Source of the DNA: Macrothele yani
Taxonomy: Eukaryota; Arthropoda; Arachnida; Araneae; Macrothelidae
Reading direction: 5' to 3'
Assembly: GCA_039090855.1 (NCBI GenBank)
Contig: CM076996.1
Location: forward strand, 48,512,469 to 48,576,468
DNA: 64,000 bases
A model generated the notes under the pieces. It did not search any database and had not been told where the DNA came from. It saw only the letters and a list, made by a program, of their open reading frames with translations. How positions within the stretch are numbered: position 1 is the stretch's first letter; the number at the start of each line of letters is the position of its first letter. A program made the position numbers and the translations under genes. Of the stretch, positions 21,097 to 31,904 are shown in pieces.

Positions 21097-21255
21097 GTCT
21101 CCCCGGTGTCGCAGTGGTCAAAGCCCTGGATTCTGACCTTCCACTAGAGGTGGTCCCGGCTCGGGTGTGTCCGGGCATGGATGGTGTGTTTGTATTACGG
21201 CACTGCCTACTTACAGCACATTGAGCTATTCCCGGTGGTCATTAAACCCATAAAA
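21097..21255 (+). mobile_element. SINE, family 1, with internal deletion
   Basis: Head CCCCGGTGTCGCAGTGGTC, GGGCATGGATGGTGTGTTTG, then a jump to the end (CGGTGGTCATTAAACCC) with an A-rich tail. The middle of the body is missing. Confidence 0.8.
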
Positions 21256-21371
21256 AACAACAACAACAAAAAAGAACTGTCGGAACAACGATCCATACCT
21301 TTTGGTCTTTTTCTGATGCATAACCTCACCGCTAGGGGTCGTAAATATGCATGTTAAATTCAAAATTCGTA

Positions 21372-21597
21372 AATGTTTTTATTTTTTTTTTATTGGAGGT
21401 TTAACGACCACCGTGAACAACTCAATGGGCTATAAGCAGTCACCCGTCCCTAATTTAGGGCCAGTGGTTCCAGGGAAGGGAGAGAGCCAGTGCCGTAAGA
21501 CAAACACAACATCCATACCTCACGGCATTCGAACCCGGACCCCTTTCGGACGAGTGATCACAGGCCATCGCTTAGACCACTGCGCCACCGGGGCTGA
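21372..21597 (-). mobile_element. SINE, family 1
   Basis: T-run and TTGGAGGTTTAACGACCACC at the left, GCGCCACCGGGGC at the right; full-length body, minus strand. Confidence 0.9.
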
Positions 21598-21819
21598 CAA
21601 AATTTGTAAATGCACATACTGTTAAATTAAAAAAATTCGCAAATGCATATATACCTAAATGCTTTAAATTGGTAACTGCGCGTAATGTTAAATTAAAAAT
21701 GTATTTTACCCTTTACGATGAAACTCATTTTACGTACCATTTTTATTTGCAATAATCAACGGTGTCACCTCTAGCGGCATAAATGTACACTGCCGGAAAG
21801 TGAAGAAAGAACAACCTCA

Positions 21820-22603
21820 AGAATTGCAGCTGCAAAAAAAAAAAAATGCCTTGTCGCCTTCAGACATGTACACGACCGTCAGACGGTCCACGCAGAAGCG
21901 GCTTTTTTTTTTTTTTTTGATTGGAGGTTTAACGACCACCGTGAGCAACTCAATGGGCTATAAGCAGTCGCCCGTCCCTAATTTAGGGTCACTGGCTCCA
22001 GGGAAGGGAGAGAGCCAGCACCGTAACACAAACACAACATCCATGCCAGACCGGGATTCGAACCCGGACCCCTTACGGACGAATGATCAGAGGCCAGCGC
22101 CTTAGACCACTGCGCCACCGGGGCGGCGAAGCGGCTTTCATCTCTGAAGACCACTGACCGCCATTCTTCCCTCCAATGAACTCGTTCTGGACACCACCGC
22201 AAACGTGCTCGACGGTGACCAGGGGTTAGTGGTAACCGTGCCAACAGCACGCGTGCCCTTGGTCGCGCTTCCAACAAACGATTCCTTATTGTTCTGGTAG
22301 ACACACTTGGTATGACAGAGGATCGGATTTGAGACGCCGTAGCCGTCAGCTCTGCCAACGTAACCTCCTGGTACGCCGATCCTCTCGTGCGTCCGTAACT
22401 CTGTATTGCCCGGAACCAATTCTGCGAGTGTGCGAATGCTCCTCTGACCACCGACGCCACCAGCTTACCACGGCCGATACCTCTCGTCCTACCCGCTCTG
22501 CACTTTCACGGAAGGACCAACCTCCTTCCCGCAGACCCACTATACGGCCTCGCTCGAACTCCGATAACTGAACAAATGTTGCGCGCATGCGTCGTTCAGG
22601 CAT
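21820..22603 (-). pseudogene. Tc1-type transposase, lacks second and third catalytic residues
   Basis: ATG at 22603 begins MPERRMRATFVQLSEFERGRI and the HTH (WSFRESAERVGREVSAV). A frameshift between 22350 and 22460 leads to TISTRTIRNRLLE-like sequence and the first Asp in VVFRDESRF at about 22140. The SINE enters directly after it; beyond the SINE only about 15 more residues (CVDRLTVVYMSEG) precede the element's end. The second half of the catalytic domain is deleted. A deletion derivative that could move only with outside transposase. Confidence 0.85.
21905..22127 (-). mobile_element. SINE, family 1, inside a Tc1 transposase
   Basis: Target duplication GAAGCGGCTTT at 21894-21904 and 22128-22138. 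Full-length, low divergence, so younger than its Tc1 host. Confidence 0.95.
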
Positions 22604-22844
22604 GGTAGCTCCTTCAACGAGCACTGAACTACACGACACCAAACGAATGACTTCATTCTGCACGCCTTAGTTTTTAAATACGCGCTGCGTACATTTGCAT
22701 GTTGTCATCCGCGCTGACGTCATTATTTCATTCAATGACTTTCCAACTTGGATCACAGTTTTTGCTGCCATTAACAATTAACATATTATAATATGACGTT
22801 CCTACCGACATTCCTTCGGTGTTCTTTTTCACTCTCCGGCAGTG

Positions 22845-23158
22845 TATATTGCATTTTTCCCGAAATCTCTGCGTTTGTAAATCGGATTTAAAATATCTGT
22901 TTTACGTTAGACAGAGATCACGAAAATTAATATTTTGCATGCACTCTTACAATATTTCGTGACAAAATGCCTTGCCACCAGAGGACGTAAGCGCATATTT
23001 CTGCTTTTAACAGGTTTGCAATCTTGTCTTTGCTTCTAGAAATCAAACTGAAAAACTCTTTCTCAATCAAACTCCACTCACCTTGGGAAACATTTATGTG
23101 TATTTCATTTTCACAAAATAATGCTTAGTTTTCCCGCTAAGTGGCGTTAATGTGCGTA
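22845..23158. other. No recognisable feature
   Basis: About 310 bases without coding or repeat signal. Confidence 0.5.
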
Positions 23159-23613
23159 GTGTGCCCGTTAAGTAATGAGACTGTTTTTTACGGGGCAGCC
23201 CTTTGAATAAAAGTAACAAACATGCTTAAAGTTTTGACCGGTAGAGTGTGCTCTAATAGCAGGAGCGATTTCGATTCGGGTGACGCAGCAGTTTTCGTGT
23301 GGCCACCGTTGAAGTAAGACTGTGTGAGTGGAGCGTGTCACAGAAGTGGCATGATGGAGCAAAGCGCTGTGATAAAATTTTGCTGTAAATTAGGTAAAAC
23401 TGTCAAGGAAGTGTACCAAGACCTAAAAAAGTTTTCGGCGATTACTATCTGAGCCGTGCACAGGTGTTCCGCTGCACTGTAAAATAAATTCTGAAATTCA
23501 CGGCCAAGTGTCCGTCATTTCTTTCGTAAATTATCGAAGCATGTTTCTGATACTACCTTTCTGTGAAATGACGGAAAAAAAAACCTGAATTGAACGGACT
23601 TTTCGTGCCACGG

Positions 23614-23945
23614 GAAAATTCTGAATTTTCAGAAACCTTTCCGCAGTTTCTTTCTTATATTAACGGTAAATTACCGTTTTAGAGATCTGTTAACGAAAAA
23701 TTCTGAATTTTCAGAAACCTTTCGTCAGTTTCTTTCTTATATTAACGGTAAATTACCGTTTTAGAGATCTGTTAACGAAAAATTCTGAATTTTCAGAAAC
23801 CTTTCCGCAGTTTCTTTCTGATATTAACGGTAAATTACCGTTTTAGAGATCTGTTAACGGAAAATTCTGAATTTTCAGAAACTTTTCCGCAATTCATTTC
23901 GTATATTAACGGAAAATCTCCGTTCTCACTTTTTCCGTATCCGTA
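23614..23945. repeat. ~82-bp minisatellite with two palindromes per unit
   Basis: Four copies start at about 23614, 23697, 23778 and 23861 (periods 83, 81, 83). Each unit contains TTCTGAATTTTCAGAA and AACGGTAAATTACCGTT, both near self-complementary. Confidence 0.92.
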
Positions 23946-24157
23946 TGACGAGAAATTTCCTCTAATATAGCGATTCGTGGAAATACTTGAGGTTTGATTA
24001 ACTTTCAAATTACAATCGTCTGTCGAATTTCGAAGTTTCGTAGCGAGATCGGATATTGTGGATAGCATATCACATAGAGTTTTTTTTTTTTTTTTTTTTT
24101 TGTGGCACAGGATATTTCTCCTTTCCTCTATTTGGTGCCCCAGGTACTTAATATGTG

Positions 24158-24379
24158 GCCGCCCCGGTGGCGCAGTGGTCTGAGGCGATGGCCTCTGATC
24201 ATTCGTTCGTAAGAGGTCCGGGTTCGAATCCCGGTCAGGCATGGATGTTGTGTTTGTCTTACGGCACTGGCTCTCTCCCTTCCCTGGAATCAGTGACCCT
24301 AAATTAGGGACGGGCGACTGCTTATAGCCCATTGAGTTGCTCACGGTGGTCGTTAAACCTCCAATAAAAAACAAACAAA
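24158..24379 (+). mobile_element. SINE, family 1, young full-length copy
   Basis: Target duplication CTTAATATGTG / CTTAATGTGTG at 24147-24157 and 24380-24390. Head GCCGCCCCGGTGGCGCAGTG, B-box GGGTTCGAATCCC, body to GTTAAACCTCCAATAAA and an A-rich tail. Confidence 0.95.
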
Positions 24380-24650
24380 CTTAATGTGTGTTGTGTTACT
24401 GTAAGAAACCGGATACCTATTGTACAGATGATTGTACGATGTCTGTGTATCAGTCTTTGGACAACTTAAAACAAAAGCTGTTATAGCTATCGAGAGTAAA
24501 TTTCATATTTAGTTTTTTTTTGTGTGTGCGAAATAATACTATAAAAAGTACATTTCACCTTTTAAAAAGATAAATGAGTCATTGTCAGTTTAAAAAATCA
24601 CGTTGCAAAGCAATTTGTTGCGTCGAAAAACCACGATGAAAAATGCTTAA

Positions 24651-24858
24651 GCCCGGTGGCGTAGTGGTCTAAGGCGCTGGCCTCTGATCATTCGTCCGTA
24701 AGGGGCCCGGGTTCGAATCCCGGTGAGGCATGGATGTTGTGTTTGTCTTACGGCACTGGCTCTCTCCCTTCCCTGGAACCAGTGACCCTAAATTAGGGAC
24801 GGGCGACTGCTTATAGCCCATTGAGTTGCTCACGGTGGTCGTTAAACCTCCAATAAAA
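24651..24858 (+). mobile_element. SINE, family 1, young copy lacking the first head bases
   Basis: Target duplication AAAAATGCTTAA before 24651 and ending at 24870. Starts GCCCGGTGGCGTAGTGG. Confidence 0.95.
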
Positions 24859-25019
24859 AAAAATGCTTAATATATGAAAAGTCCTCTTATAGGAAAAAAA
24901 AATTACAAACTCATTCAGAAAAATAATAAGCTCCAACAGAAAATAAAATGACTAAATCACTCACATTAATGACATAAAACAAAATCTCTTTGTCGTGCGA
25001 TTCGTTTTATGACATATGT

Positions 25020-25112
25020 GAGTCAGGTTGCCGAGCGTTTGTGGATCAGTTGATAAAGGAACAAGTTGCCTGTCCGGTGAGCTATTACGTCGGATGTTCG
25101 ATCCTGACCTCT
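25020..25112 (+). repeat. tRNA-like debris in the CACTG element
   Basis: GTTGCCGAGCGTTTGTGGATCAG... with B-box-like ATGTTCGATCCTG. The corresponding place in the larger copy (53786-53860, opposite orientation) also holds a tRNA-like stretch, but the two sequences differ. Confidence 0.4.
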
Positions 25113-26305
25113 GCGGGTAAGTGCTGTGCAGATTTGTTGATATTGCGGAATTTCAATTAAAGTACGGAAAAAACCAGAAATGGATTTTTTCTGAAATAAA
25201 CGGAATTTCTGTCTACGGAAATATCTGTGAAAATACGGAAGTTAAAATGAACGGGCACTTTTACAAACGGAAATTTCTGAAAAACCCGGATACCTACCGG
25301 CAACTTTGCTGCACGTTATTTTCAGAAATTTTCCGTGAATTCACACCACTTATTTTTTACAGTATGGTTTTCAACGTTTAAAGATGGGAGAGAGAGCCCT
25401 TCGAGGATGAACCCCACACAAAACGTCCAGTAGCACGGACAATGGAAAATGTGGTCAAGACTTGGGAAATTGTTTCCCATGACATTCAAATAACTACTAG
25501 GATACTCGCTGATTAGCTTGGTGTCGGTAAAAGTTCTCCACAAGAGGAAGATATGTTCAAGGTTTATGCCGCACACGTTGACACACGAACAGAGAAAGAA
25601 CATGTCAAAGTTTTATCCATGCCGTTGATCAAGGTCGTGATTTATTGCAAATAAATTTCACCAGTGATGAAAGTCGATGTTTTCATTTCGATCCTGGAAC
25701 AAAACGGCAGAGCACGGAATGGCGTGGAACATCTTCTCCCCGACAGAAGAAAGTCCGGTTGCAAAAATCACGTGTCGAGACAATGGCCATTGCTTTTTTC
25801 GACTCTTCTGGAATTATCCACCTCGAATTTGTTCTTGAGGACACCACAACGACCAGTCAGTATTACGTCTGTACTTCTGCATGCGATGTGTCAGGAAAGA
25901 ACTATTTCACAAAAATAATTGGTCTCTGCTACACGACAACTAGCCCGCCCACTGTGTGCTGCATGTGAAGCAGTTTCTGGCTTCGAAGTCTATCTGTGTG
26001 ATCGAACATCCCCCTTAATCTCCAGATTTGGCTCCCGCAGAATTTTTCATCTTCCCAAAGGGGAAATGTGCCTGGAAAGGGGAGAGGCGGTTCAGCGACA
26101 TTGAGGATATCAGACGAGGTGTGACCAACAAACTGAAGGAGGTTCTGGTTCAGGACTTCCACTGTGCCTTCGGACACTTGCACGAAAGATTTCACGGTTG
26201 TGTGGAGTTGGAGGGAGATTATTTTGAATCTGTGTAAGTGACAATTGAAAATATAGTTTGTTGTTTTGACATAATAATTTTTATCTTATTACGTAACGGA
26301 CACAC

Positions 26306-26612
26306 TGTGTAAATCTTTGTAATGATGACGTATCTGTCTGTAAAAGTCTTAATTAAAGAGTTCTTTTTGCTACTGATAGCATTTGAGGCCAGGAATATCT
26401 TACATATACAATATTTACTAAGTTTTGTATCACACAGTTTTTTCACTTGAAAAATTCCATTTGCCTTGAATATCATCCATTATGAGAAATGCTTCGGGCA
26501 CAATTTGTGATTTTTCGTAGCACATATTGCAGCCATTGCAGCCATTGTAGCAGAAAGTGGCTATTTCCATGTGTGGATGCTTTACCTATTGTGTAAAAAT
26601 CCGGTTGATATA
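26306..26612. other. No recognisable feature
   Basis: About 300 bases between the mariner and the next Tc1; a short CA(T/G)TGCAGC repeat near 26525-26550 only. Confidence 0.5.
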
Positions 26613-27832
26613 CACTGAGTAGCCACTTTATTATGGCCATCCTCTCAGTACTTTGTTGGGCCACCTTTTGCCTTTAATACTGCGTCGATTCTTCGTGGCA
26701 TGGACTCCACGAGATGTTAATAGGTGATTTGTGGAATCTGAGACCATGCTTGATGAATAGCACTTTCCAGGAGTGTGAGATTGCAGGGTTGTAGATCCAA
26801 CTGCCTGATGGCTCGTTCAACTTCATCCCACAAATTCCCATTGGGGTTGAGATCTGGAGATTGTGGGGGCCACCTAAGCAAAGTAAACTTATCGTTATGT
26901 TCCTGAAACCAATCCTGTACAATACGAGCTCTATGGCAGGAAACATTATCTTGTTGAAAGTAGCCATCACCATTGTGATAAACCATCCACTTGACAGGAT
27001 GCATTTGGTCTGCAACGATGTTTAGATATGATGTGCCAGTCAGACGTTGATAAACACGAATTAAAGGGCCAAAAGCATACCAGGAAATCTTTCCCTAAAC
27101 CATAACGTTGCCTCCACCAGCTTGAAGGGTTGTAGCAATGCATTTGGGGTCCATGCTTTCGTGCTGTTTCCGCGAAATTCTCACTCGGCCATCGGCATGG
27201 TGCAACTGAAAACGTGATTCTCCGAACCACATAATTTGTTTCCAATTATCGACTGTCCAATCCTTGTGCTTCTGTACGAACTGGAGACGCTTTCTCTTGT
27301 TAACTGCAGACAGCAAAGGTGTTCGAACAGGCCTTCGGCTGCCATATCCCATCCGATGCAGTGTACGGCGAACAGTGCGTGCAGAGATCATTTGAGGGGA
27401 TCCTTCATTAAGATGGTCTGTAATTTGCTGCACTGTTGCCCTTCTGTTGTCTGTTACCAGTCTGGACACTTTCCGTTCTGCCCGAGCAGTCACTAGTCGA
27501 TGAGGACCACACGATGCACGTAGAGACCCAGTTTTCTGGCTGACAGTACAGTCTTTAAACACTTTAACAACAGCTGCTCTGGAACATTTCACGAATGCGG
27601 CGGTTTCGGTGATACTCGCTCCATGGCTCCGAGCTTCTATAATCATCCCATGTTGAAAGTCCATCAAATCGCATTTTTTACCCATGTCGTCACCCAAAAA
27701 TCAGTTCTACTACTGTCGCAAGCACTAAGCTTTCCCTTTTGTACTAGCCACGCCCTCTGGCAGCAACAGCGTGCAGCCATAGCTCATTTGCTTAAAACTG
27801 TCAGGTGGTCATAATAAAGTGGCCACTCAGTG
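26613..27832 (-). mobile_element. Tc1-type transposon, 1.22 kb, near-complete
   Basis: TIRs CACTGAGTAGCCACTTTATT from 26613 and ATAATAAAGTGGCCACTCAGTG, in parts ATAATAAAGTGG and CCACTCAGTG, ending 27832; TA on both sides. Confidence 0.93.
26650..27697 (-). pseudogene. Tc1-type transposase with two catalytic positions changed
   Basis: Likely start MGKKCDLMDFQHG at 27685 (an earlier in-frame ATG lies at 27697). The frame is open to 27095: HTH (GASITETAAFVKCSRAAV), second HTH (ATVQQITDHLNEG, SARTVRRTLHRMGY), then MWFGESRFQLHHADG where the first catalytic Asp reads Gly. A TAG replaces Trp in VMVWG. The downstream frame 26717-27004 keeps the second Asp in YFQQDNVSCHRA; the third site reads SPDLNPNGNLWD where relatives have NPIEHLWD, so Glu is Gly. 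The C-terminus GGPTKY is intact. Decay of a recently complete copy. Confidence 0.9.
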
Positions 27833-28346
27833 TATAATTTTTTCGTAACCGGTTCAATGCACCATGAAGAACAGTGCTTACATTACGTATTCTCGATTGT
27901 ACCCAAATTTCCTCCAGGGGACGTAAATGCATTCTCATTCTCGCTGAAGTTTTTCTTCTAAACATCTGCTTTGAACTGTTTTTTATTGTATTGGAACGGA
28001 TTCAAAAAACGTGCTTATCACACCCGAACATTTTGTATATCTCTCTTGTTCTGTTATATCTACGTTTGTAAAGCGCTGTAACGATGCTACAGTGTTCATA
28101 GACAAAAAATATTGAATAGTACGTACTAGAAATACTAGAACTGTTTAAGTAAAATAATGGTTATAAAGAATAATTCAGCCACCTACGTTGGAACAGAAAT
28201 ACTTATTTCTGGTTCCTATTTACTGCGGGTAGATAAAGACTTGTATTACAAAGAGAAGCGTCATTCTATTGACTTTCATGGTAAAACCGCCATTAACGGG
28301 CATCTTCAAAACAAGTTAGTACAATCATGCAATGCACTGATTATGA
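27833..28346. other. No recognisable gene
   Basis: AT-rich. The last ~50 bases (from about 28300) resemble sequence just beyond the right end of the other family A element (ACAATCATGCAATGCA...), so belong to that family. Confidence 0.5.
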
Positions 28347-28503
28347 TACGCTCTCCAACATACCAGAAATCATTACTCAAGTTATGAGGATAATGGCTGT
28401 GGAACAAATCTCTCTTCTATGCCCTGACCTTTGACCCCATTTCGATGATATTAAAGAGACTTGGTTCAGTAAACCTGCGGAACAACATACTAAAGTTTTG
28501 TCG

Positions 28504-31483
28504 TTCAATATCGCTTTATTAGACAACTAATAGTGTACAATAAAACGGTTGCATAGTACTTAATCTGTTAGTGTACAACTATGGTTACATATAACATGGG
28601 CAAAAGGCCAAAAAAGCCGTAGACAAAATCACAGGCTTACACTTGAGGCATTGAGGAGAACAAAACATAAGAAAAAGAACTATGGGCGCGCAAGCCACTC
28701 TCTCAAACAGAGAGATATTTTGAGGAACATGAAATACACAGGATATTAAGCATGGCAAAAGTCAAGCAGGAGTCTAATTGCTCACACTCTGGAATATATT
28801 GGAATAATAAGGAACTGGTGTTAGCGAATATTGGTAGGAGAAGTCTGGATATTTATACATAGCACGTTTCACCCATCGCTCATAAGCGCGGTAATAATGA
28901 CCATAAGAAGGAAAGCCTTGTTGTGAAGGAGGACCTGGAGCAAGAGGCTTACGCCGCCGTCGGGAACGTCGAGCCGTAGAAGATGTACAAGTAATGGAAG
29001 TACTATTAGCAGAAGTCGAGGAAGGCAACAATGGAGCATGATGAAGCCCAGGTAAAGGAGCACTGGCAGGAACAATCGATGAGGCAGGAACAGTGGCTGA
29101 AGCTGATGGGAGGACGACAGGAATGGCTGTAGAGGAAGATGACACGTCAGAAGGCAAATGAGCACACTTTGAGTCGGAGGATGCAGGTTCAATGGGCATG
29201 GCAAGAGTTGCTGGGAGTGAAGAACTCACAGAGACGATCGGCATGAGAGAGCTGATAAGGGGCGGAGTAGGATCTTCGTCCGGCGACTGAGCAGTTGGCG
29301 AAGCAGAAGTATCTAGAGAAAAAGTCCGAATGGCGACATCAACAAAAGACAATTCCAACCCAGAAGACACTACAGGGCTGTCAGTGGAAGGCCCTGTAAA
29401 AAATAGACTTGCTGGAAGGGAACACGGTGGTGAACATGAAGTTGTAACAGGAACATCTAGGAGTGAGGACTGGAGGAGACGAGCAGGAGACGAATCACCA
29501 TCAGTCGTCGATAAAGGAAAATGGGATGACGTAGAATCTGGAGGCACAGAAACAGATAAGTTGCACTGAAGCGGTGAGGATACAGGAGATATAAGGCAAC
29601 TAGTAGACGCTGGCTCCGAAGAGCGGAACCATAAAAGTAGAGACCGCAGTCAAACATGGAGACAATGGACAGACAGGAGCAGGACATGAAGGCGGAGAGG
29701 GTGATTGAGAGCATTTCAACAAGATCTGGACAGAAGACGGGCTCGACGGAGGCGTGCAAAGTGGTTTAGTAGTAACAGAAGGGAGAACATCCAGGAGAGC
29801 TGTCGGTAGTAGATGATCAGGAAAAATATTCGTGGGAGAAACACGTGAAGTAGAAGAATCAAGAGCCTGGAACAAACCACTCGAAACCGGAAGCTGCGAA
29901 TATGTATAAGGAAAAGTCGACAAAAATGTGGATGATAAAGGTAAGTCATCAGGAGCCTGGAAGAAACCACTCGAAACCGGAAGATGCGAATATGTATAAG
30001 GAAAAGTCGACAAAGATGTGGATGATAAAGAAAAGTCACACGATTCTGGCAAGGCAGAAGGGCGAATGGAAGTAAAAAAATTCCGAGTTGGAGAAGAAGA
30101 ACTATGGTGACCGGGCAATTTGCAAGAAAAACGATGATAGGCGGTAAAAACATTGACAGTGTGAGTGTGTGGACCGCAGATAACTCGGAAAGCTGTCGGA
30201 CAGGAAACAATGGACTGTTCGTCAAGAAAAACGACGAGAGCTTGACGTCGAAAACTATAATAGGGGAGATTCCCTTGATCGTCTGAAGCAGAAGGCAAAG
30301 TCTCAATAGGGCCAATAACTAAAATAGATTGAGAAAGGAAAGCATGCAGTAAATCGTTGGAGAGTTCAGAAAGAACTGGAAATAAACTAACGAGAATAGA
30401 GCAAAGAGCAAGAGGAATTGCGAACAAACTATGGTCGCCGACTGAAATTGGAGAAGAAAGAACCAAATCAACTTGAGCGGAATTAGAAAAATAAACCAAC
30501 ACCGAGCGAGGCTTTCGCGCGATGTGCGTGGTGGCATCAGGTGGATCAATCTGATGGAGTGCTGAAGTGTAAGCTATAAGTTTAGTATATGGAAGCGCGG
30601 AATATTTTACTCCGAGAGCTAAAGAAGCGAAGAAAGACTTCTCCGGTGAAGAGGACTCTAATAAATGAGCTGTTAAAACGGAGCCTGTACGAGAAAACCG
30701 GAAGCCCAAGGCAGTTGAGAGAGGATCCGAGGGGAAGGCAGTGACTGCGGGCGAAGAGAGATGAGTTCAACTGTCCAGTAGTACATCCGGAGGAGGCGTC
30801 AGTGGTCGAAGAAAAGCAGTAGACATAGTACAAATCAGAAACTGTAAAGCAAAGCAGCACAATCTCGAGAGCGTATGACGATGGAGATGGCAAAAGGCAT
30901 GTAAAGAAGATGGACAATGGGAAGATGCGAGGTAATGACGTCACTGGAAGAACGGCGAGAGACGGATGGAGCACAGTAACAATGACGTCACCCAAGGACC
31001 ACTATCAGAGGGTGACGTAAACGGGAAGGCGTGTAGATAACAGGAAGATAAGTACAGAAGGCAACTGAATAGAATGCTGCTGAGAAGACAGAAGGAAGTC
31101 ATAGCAAGTCACGATGGGCAGATGTAAACATACTCACCGAGAAGAAAAATGAAGAAAAATCGGTATAAAATTCACTTACTGGTGCTGAAAAGTAGCTTGG
31201 AAGATTGCTGGCTGCCTATACTTGAACAGGGTATACAGGAAAGGAACAGCAGGCACTGGAACATGTACTTGGGTGCACACTTCAGAAACGCAGTAGGGCG
31301 TGGTTGGCAGGTAATATTATGATAAAATTCGAAGTAAATATGTACTTTCCGACTCGGAAAAGTAGCAGGAAAGGTAGCACTTACACTTATACGCACACGG
31401 AACACAGAAGTCGGGAGCAATGGGCTCTTTGACCGAGTAAACTGGGCGAAAATTGAGGAGCTCGAGAGGGCACGTCCAACGAC
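28504..31483 (-). mobile_element. 2.98-kb ORF1-only retroelement-like insertion with 10-bp target duplication
   Basis: Flanked by the exact direct repeat AGTTTTGTCG at 28494-28503 and 31484-31493; deleting the insert and one repeat restores the family A unit exactly as it stands at 11140. No LTRs and no TIRs. The minus-strand 3' end carries AATAAA at about 28520, 15-20 bases from the end, without a long poly-A. One long reading frame resembles ORF1 of non-LTR retrotransposons. No reverse transcriptase or endonuclease anywhere in it. Looks like an ORF1-only (HAL1-like) derivative. Confidence 0.7.
28774..30826 (-). pseudogene. ORF1/gag-like protein, ~684 codons, one stop and one frameshift
   Basis: Start ATG at 30826 (MSTAFLRPLTPPPDV); a TGA at 30767-30769 is followed in the same frame by 370 open codons to 29600, where a frameshift joins the second frame (29547-28774). 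The N-terminal third is ordered (LVYFSNSAQVDLVLSSPISVG; RQALVVFLDEQS). Near 30130-30180 FTAYHRFSCKLPGHHSSSS looks like a damaged CCHC zinc knuckle, in the position expected of LINE ORF1 proteins. A 30-residue Ser/Pro block is duplicated (period 90 bases at 29863 and 29953). The rest is Ser/Pro/Thr-rich up to a basic patch (RRSRRRRK near 28960) and a Tyr-rich end. RNA binding is inferred from the knuckle only. A mucin-like host protein is the weaker alternative. Confidence 0.6.
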
Positions 31484-31904
31484 AGTTTTGTCGCAATAGA
31501 AGTATTTTTAGTCAAGTTATGAGAATAATGGCTGTGGAATGAATCTCGCTTCTGTGCCCTGACCTTGACCCCATTTCAATGATATTCAACAGATGCTGTT
31601 CAGTATACCTCTGTAACAACATGATAGGGTTTTGTCGCAATCGAAGCATTTTTACGTAAGTTATGACGCATAAGGGCGATGGAATGGATCTCGCTGCTAT
31701 GCCCTGACCTTTGACCCAATTTCGCCCATTTTCAATAGGGTTCGTCTCCAGTTGTCCCCTACCTTATACTAAAATTTCATCGAATCGAACCATTTTTACG
31801 CGAGTTAGCGTGCGGACAGACAGACTGACGGACAAAGCTGGAGCATATACGCTTCTGCAACCTACGGTTGGAAAGCGTAAAAAACCGGTTAAAAATCTCC
31901 GAGC

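Larger units (their letters stand above)
21788..22844 (-). mobile_element. Tc1-type transposon, internally deleted, carrying a SINE
   Basis: TIRs CACTGCCGGAAAGTGAAGA from 21788 and TTTTTCACTCTCCGGCAGTG ending 22844, each next to TA. Without the SINE it is only about 0.83 kb. Confidence 0.88.
23475..25364. mobile_element. CACTG-ended element without genes (copy 1)
   Basis: Begins CACTGTAAAATAAATTC and ends TTATTTTTTACAGT, an imperfect terminal inverted repeat. The rejoined mariner codons (FR-WFSTF) imply a target duplication of only about 2 bases. Contains a minisatellite, two SINEs and tRNA-like debris. Its ends and interior match, inverted, the larger copy at 53523-59684. No coding sequence of its own; superfamily not recognised. 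Confidence 0.75.
23351..26237 (+). pseudogene. mariner transposase, interrupted
   Basis: 5' piece 23351-23474: MMEQSAVIKFCCKLGKTVKE, then the mariner N-terminal helix sequence with a stop. The 3' piece from 25365 completes the codon run WFSTFKDGRE and continues: first Asp in SDESRCFHFD (about 25664-25690), TKRQSTEW, the AFFDSSGIIHLEFV strand (about 25793-25840), second Asp in LLHDN (about 25923-25937), and PAEFFIFPKGK (26028-26070), where the third catalytic position reads Glu in place of the mariner Asp. ERRFSDIEDI and the terminal GDYFESV follow. Several frameshifts; dead. Confidence 0.9.
23159..26305 (+). mobile_element. mariner transposon split by a CACTG-ended element
   Basis: GTGTGCCCGTTAAGTAATGA from 23159 is matched by the reverse complement of 26284-26305 (TCTTATTACGTAACGGACACAC, quoted as 22 bases in two parts: TCTTATTACGT and AACGGACACAC). 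Without the insertion at 23475-25364 it is about 1.26 kb, the usual mariner length. Confidence 0.8.
28347..31879 (-). mobile_element. Family A element, second copy, split by a retroelement
   Basis: Inverse orientation to the 10143 copy. Ends ATACGCTCTCCAAC at about 28346 and GTTGGAAAGCGTA at 31867-31879. Tandem units remain at 28370-28503 and 31484-31830, with CCTGACCTTTGACC and CGATTGCGACAAAAC-type motifs. The GTCY microsatellite is reduced to GACAGACAGACTGACGG near 31815-31833. Split by the insertion at 28504-31483. Confidence 0.8.

Noticed and set aside
22346..22571. Plus-strand Arg-rich frames over Tc1 elements (e.g. here and 48714-49645)
   Set aside because: Antisense shadows of transposase genes that read clearly on the minus strand.
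23835..24374. Conserved protein with GGLTTTVSNSMGYKQSPVPNLG seen in many reading frames
   Set aside because: It is the antisense translation of the family 1 SINE body and appears wherever a SINE lies; not a protein.
28774..29547. Mucin-like secreted host protein
   Set aside because: The frame is the second half of the ORF1-like gene inside an insertion with a clean target duplication; no signal peptide.
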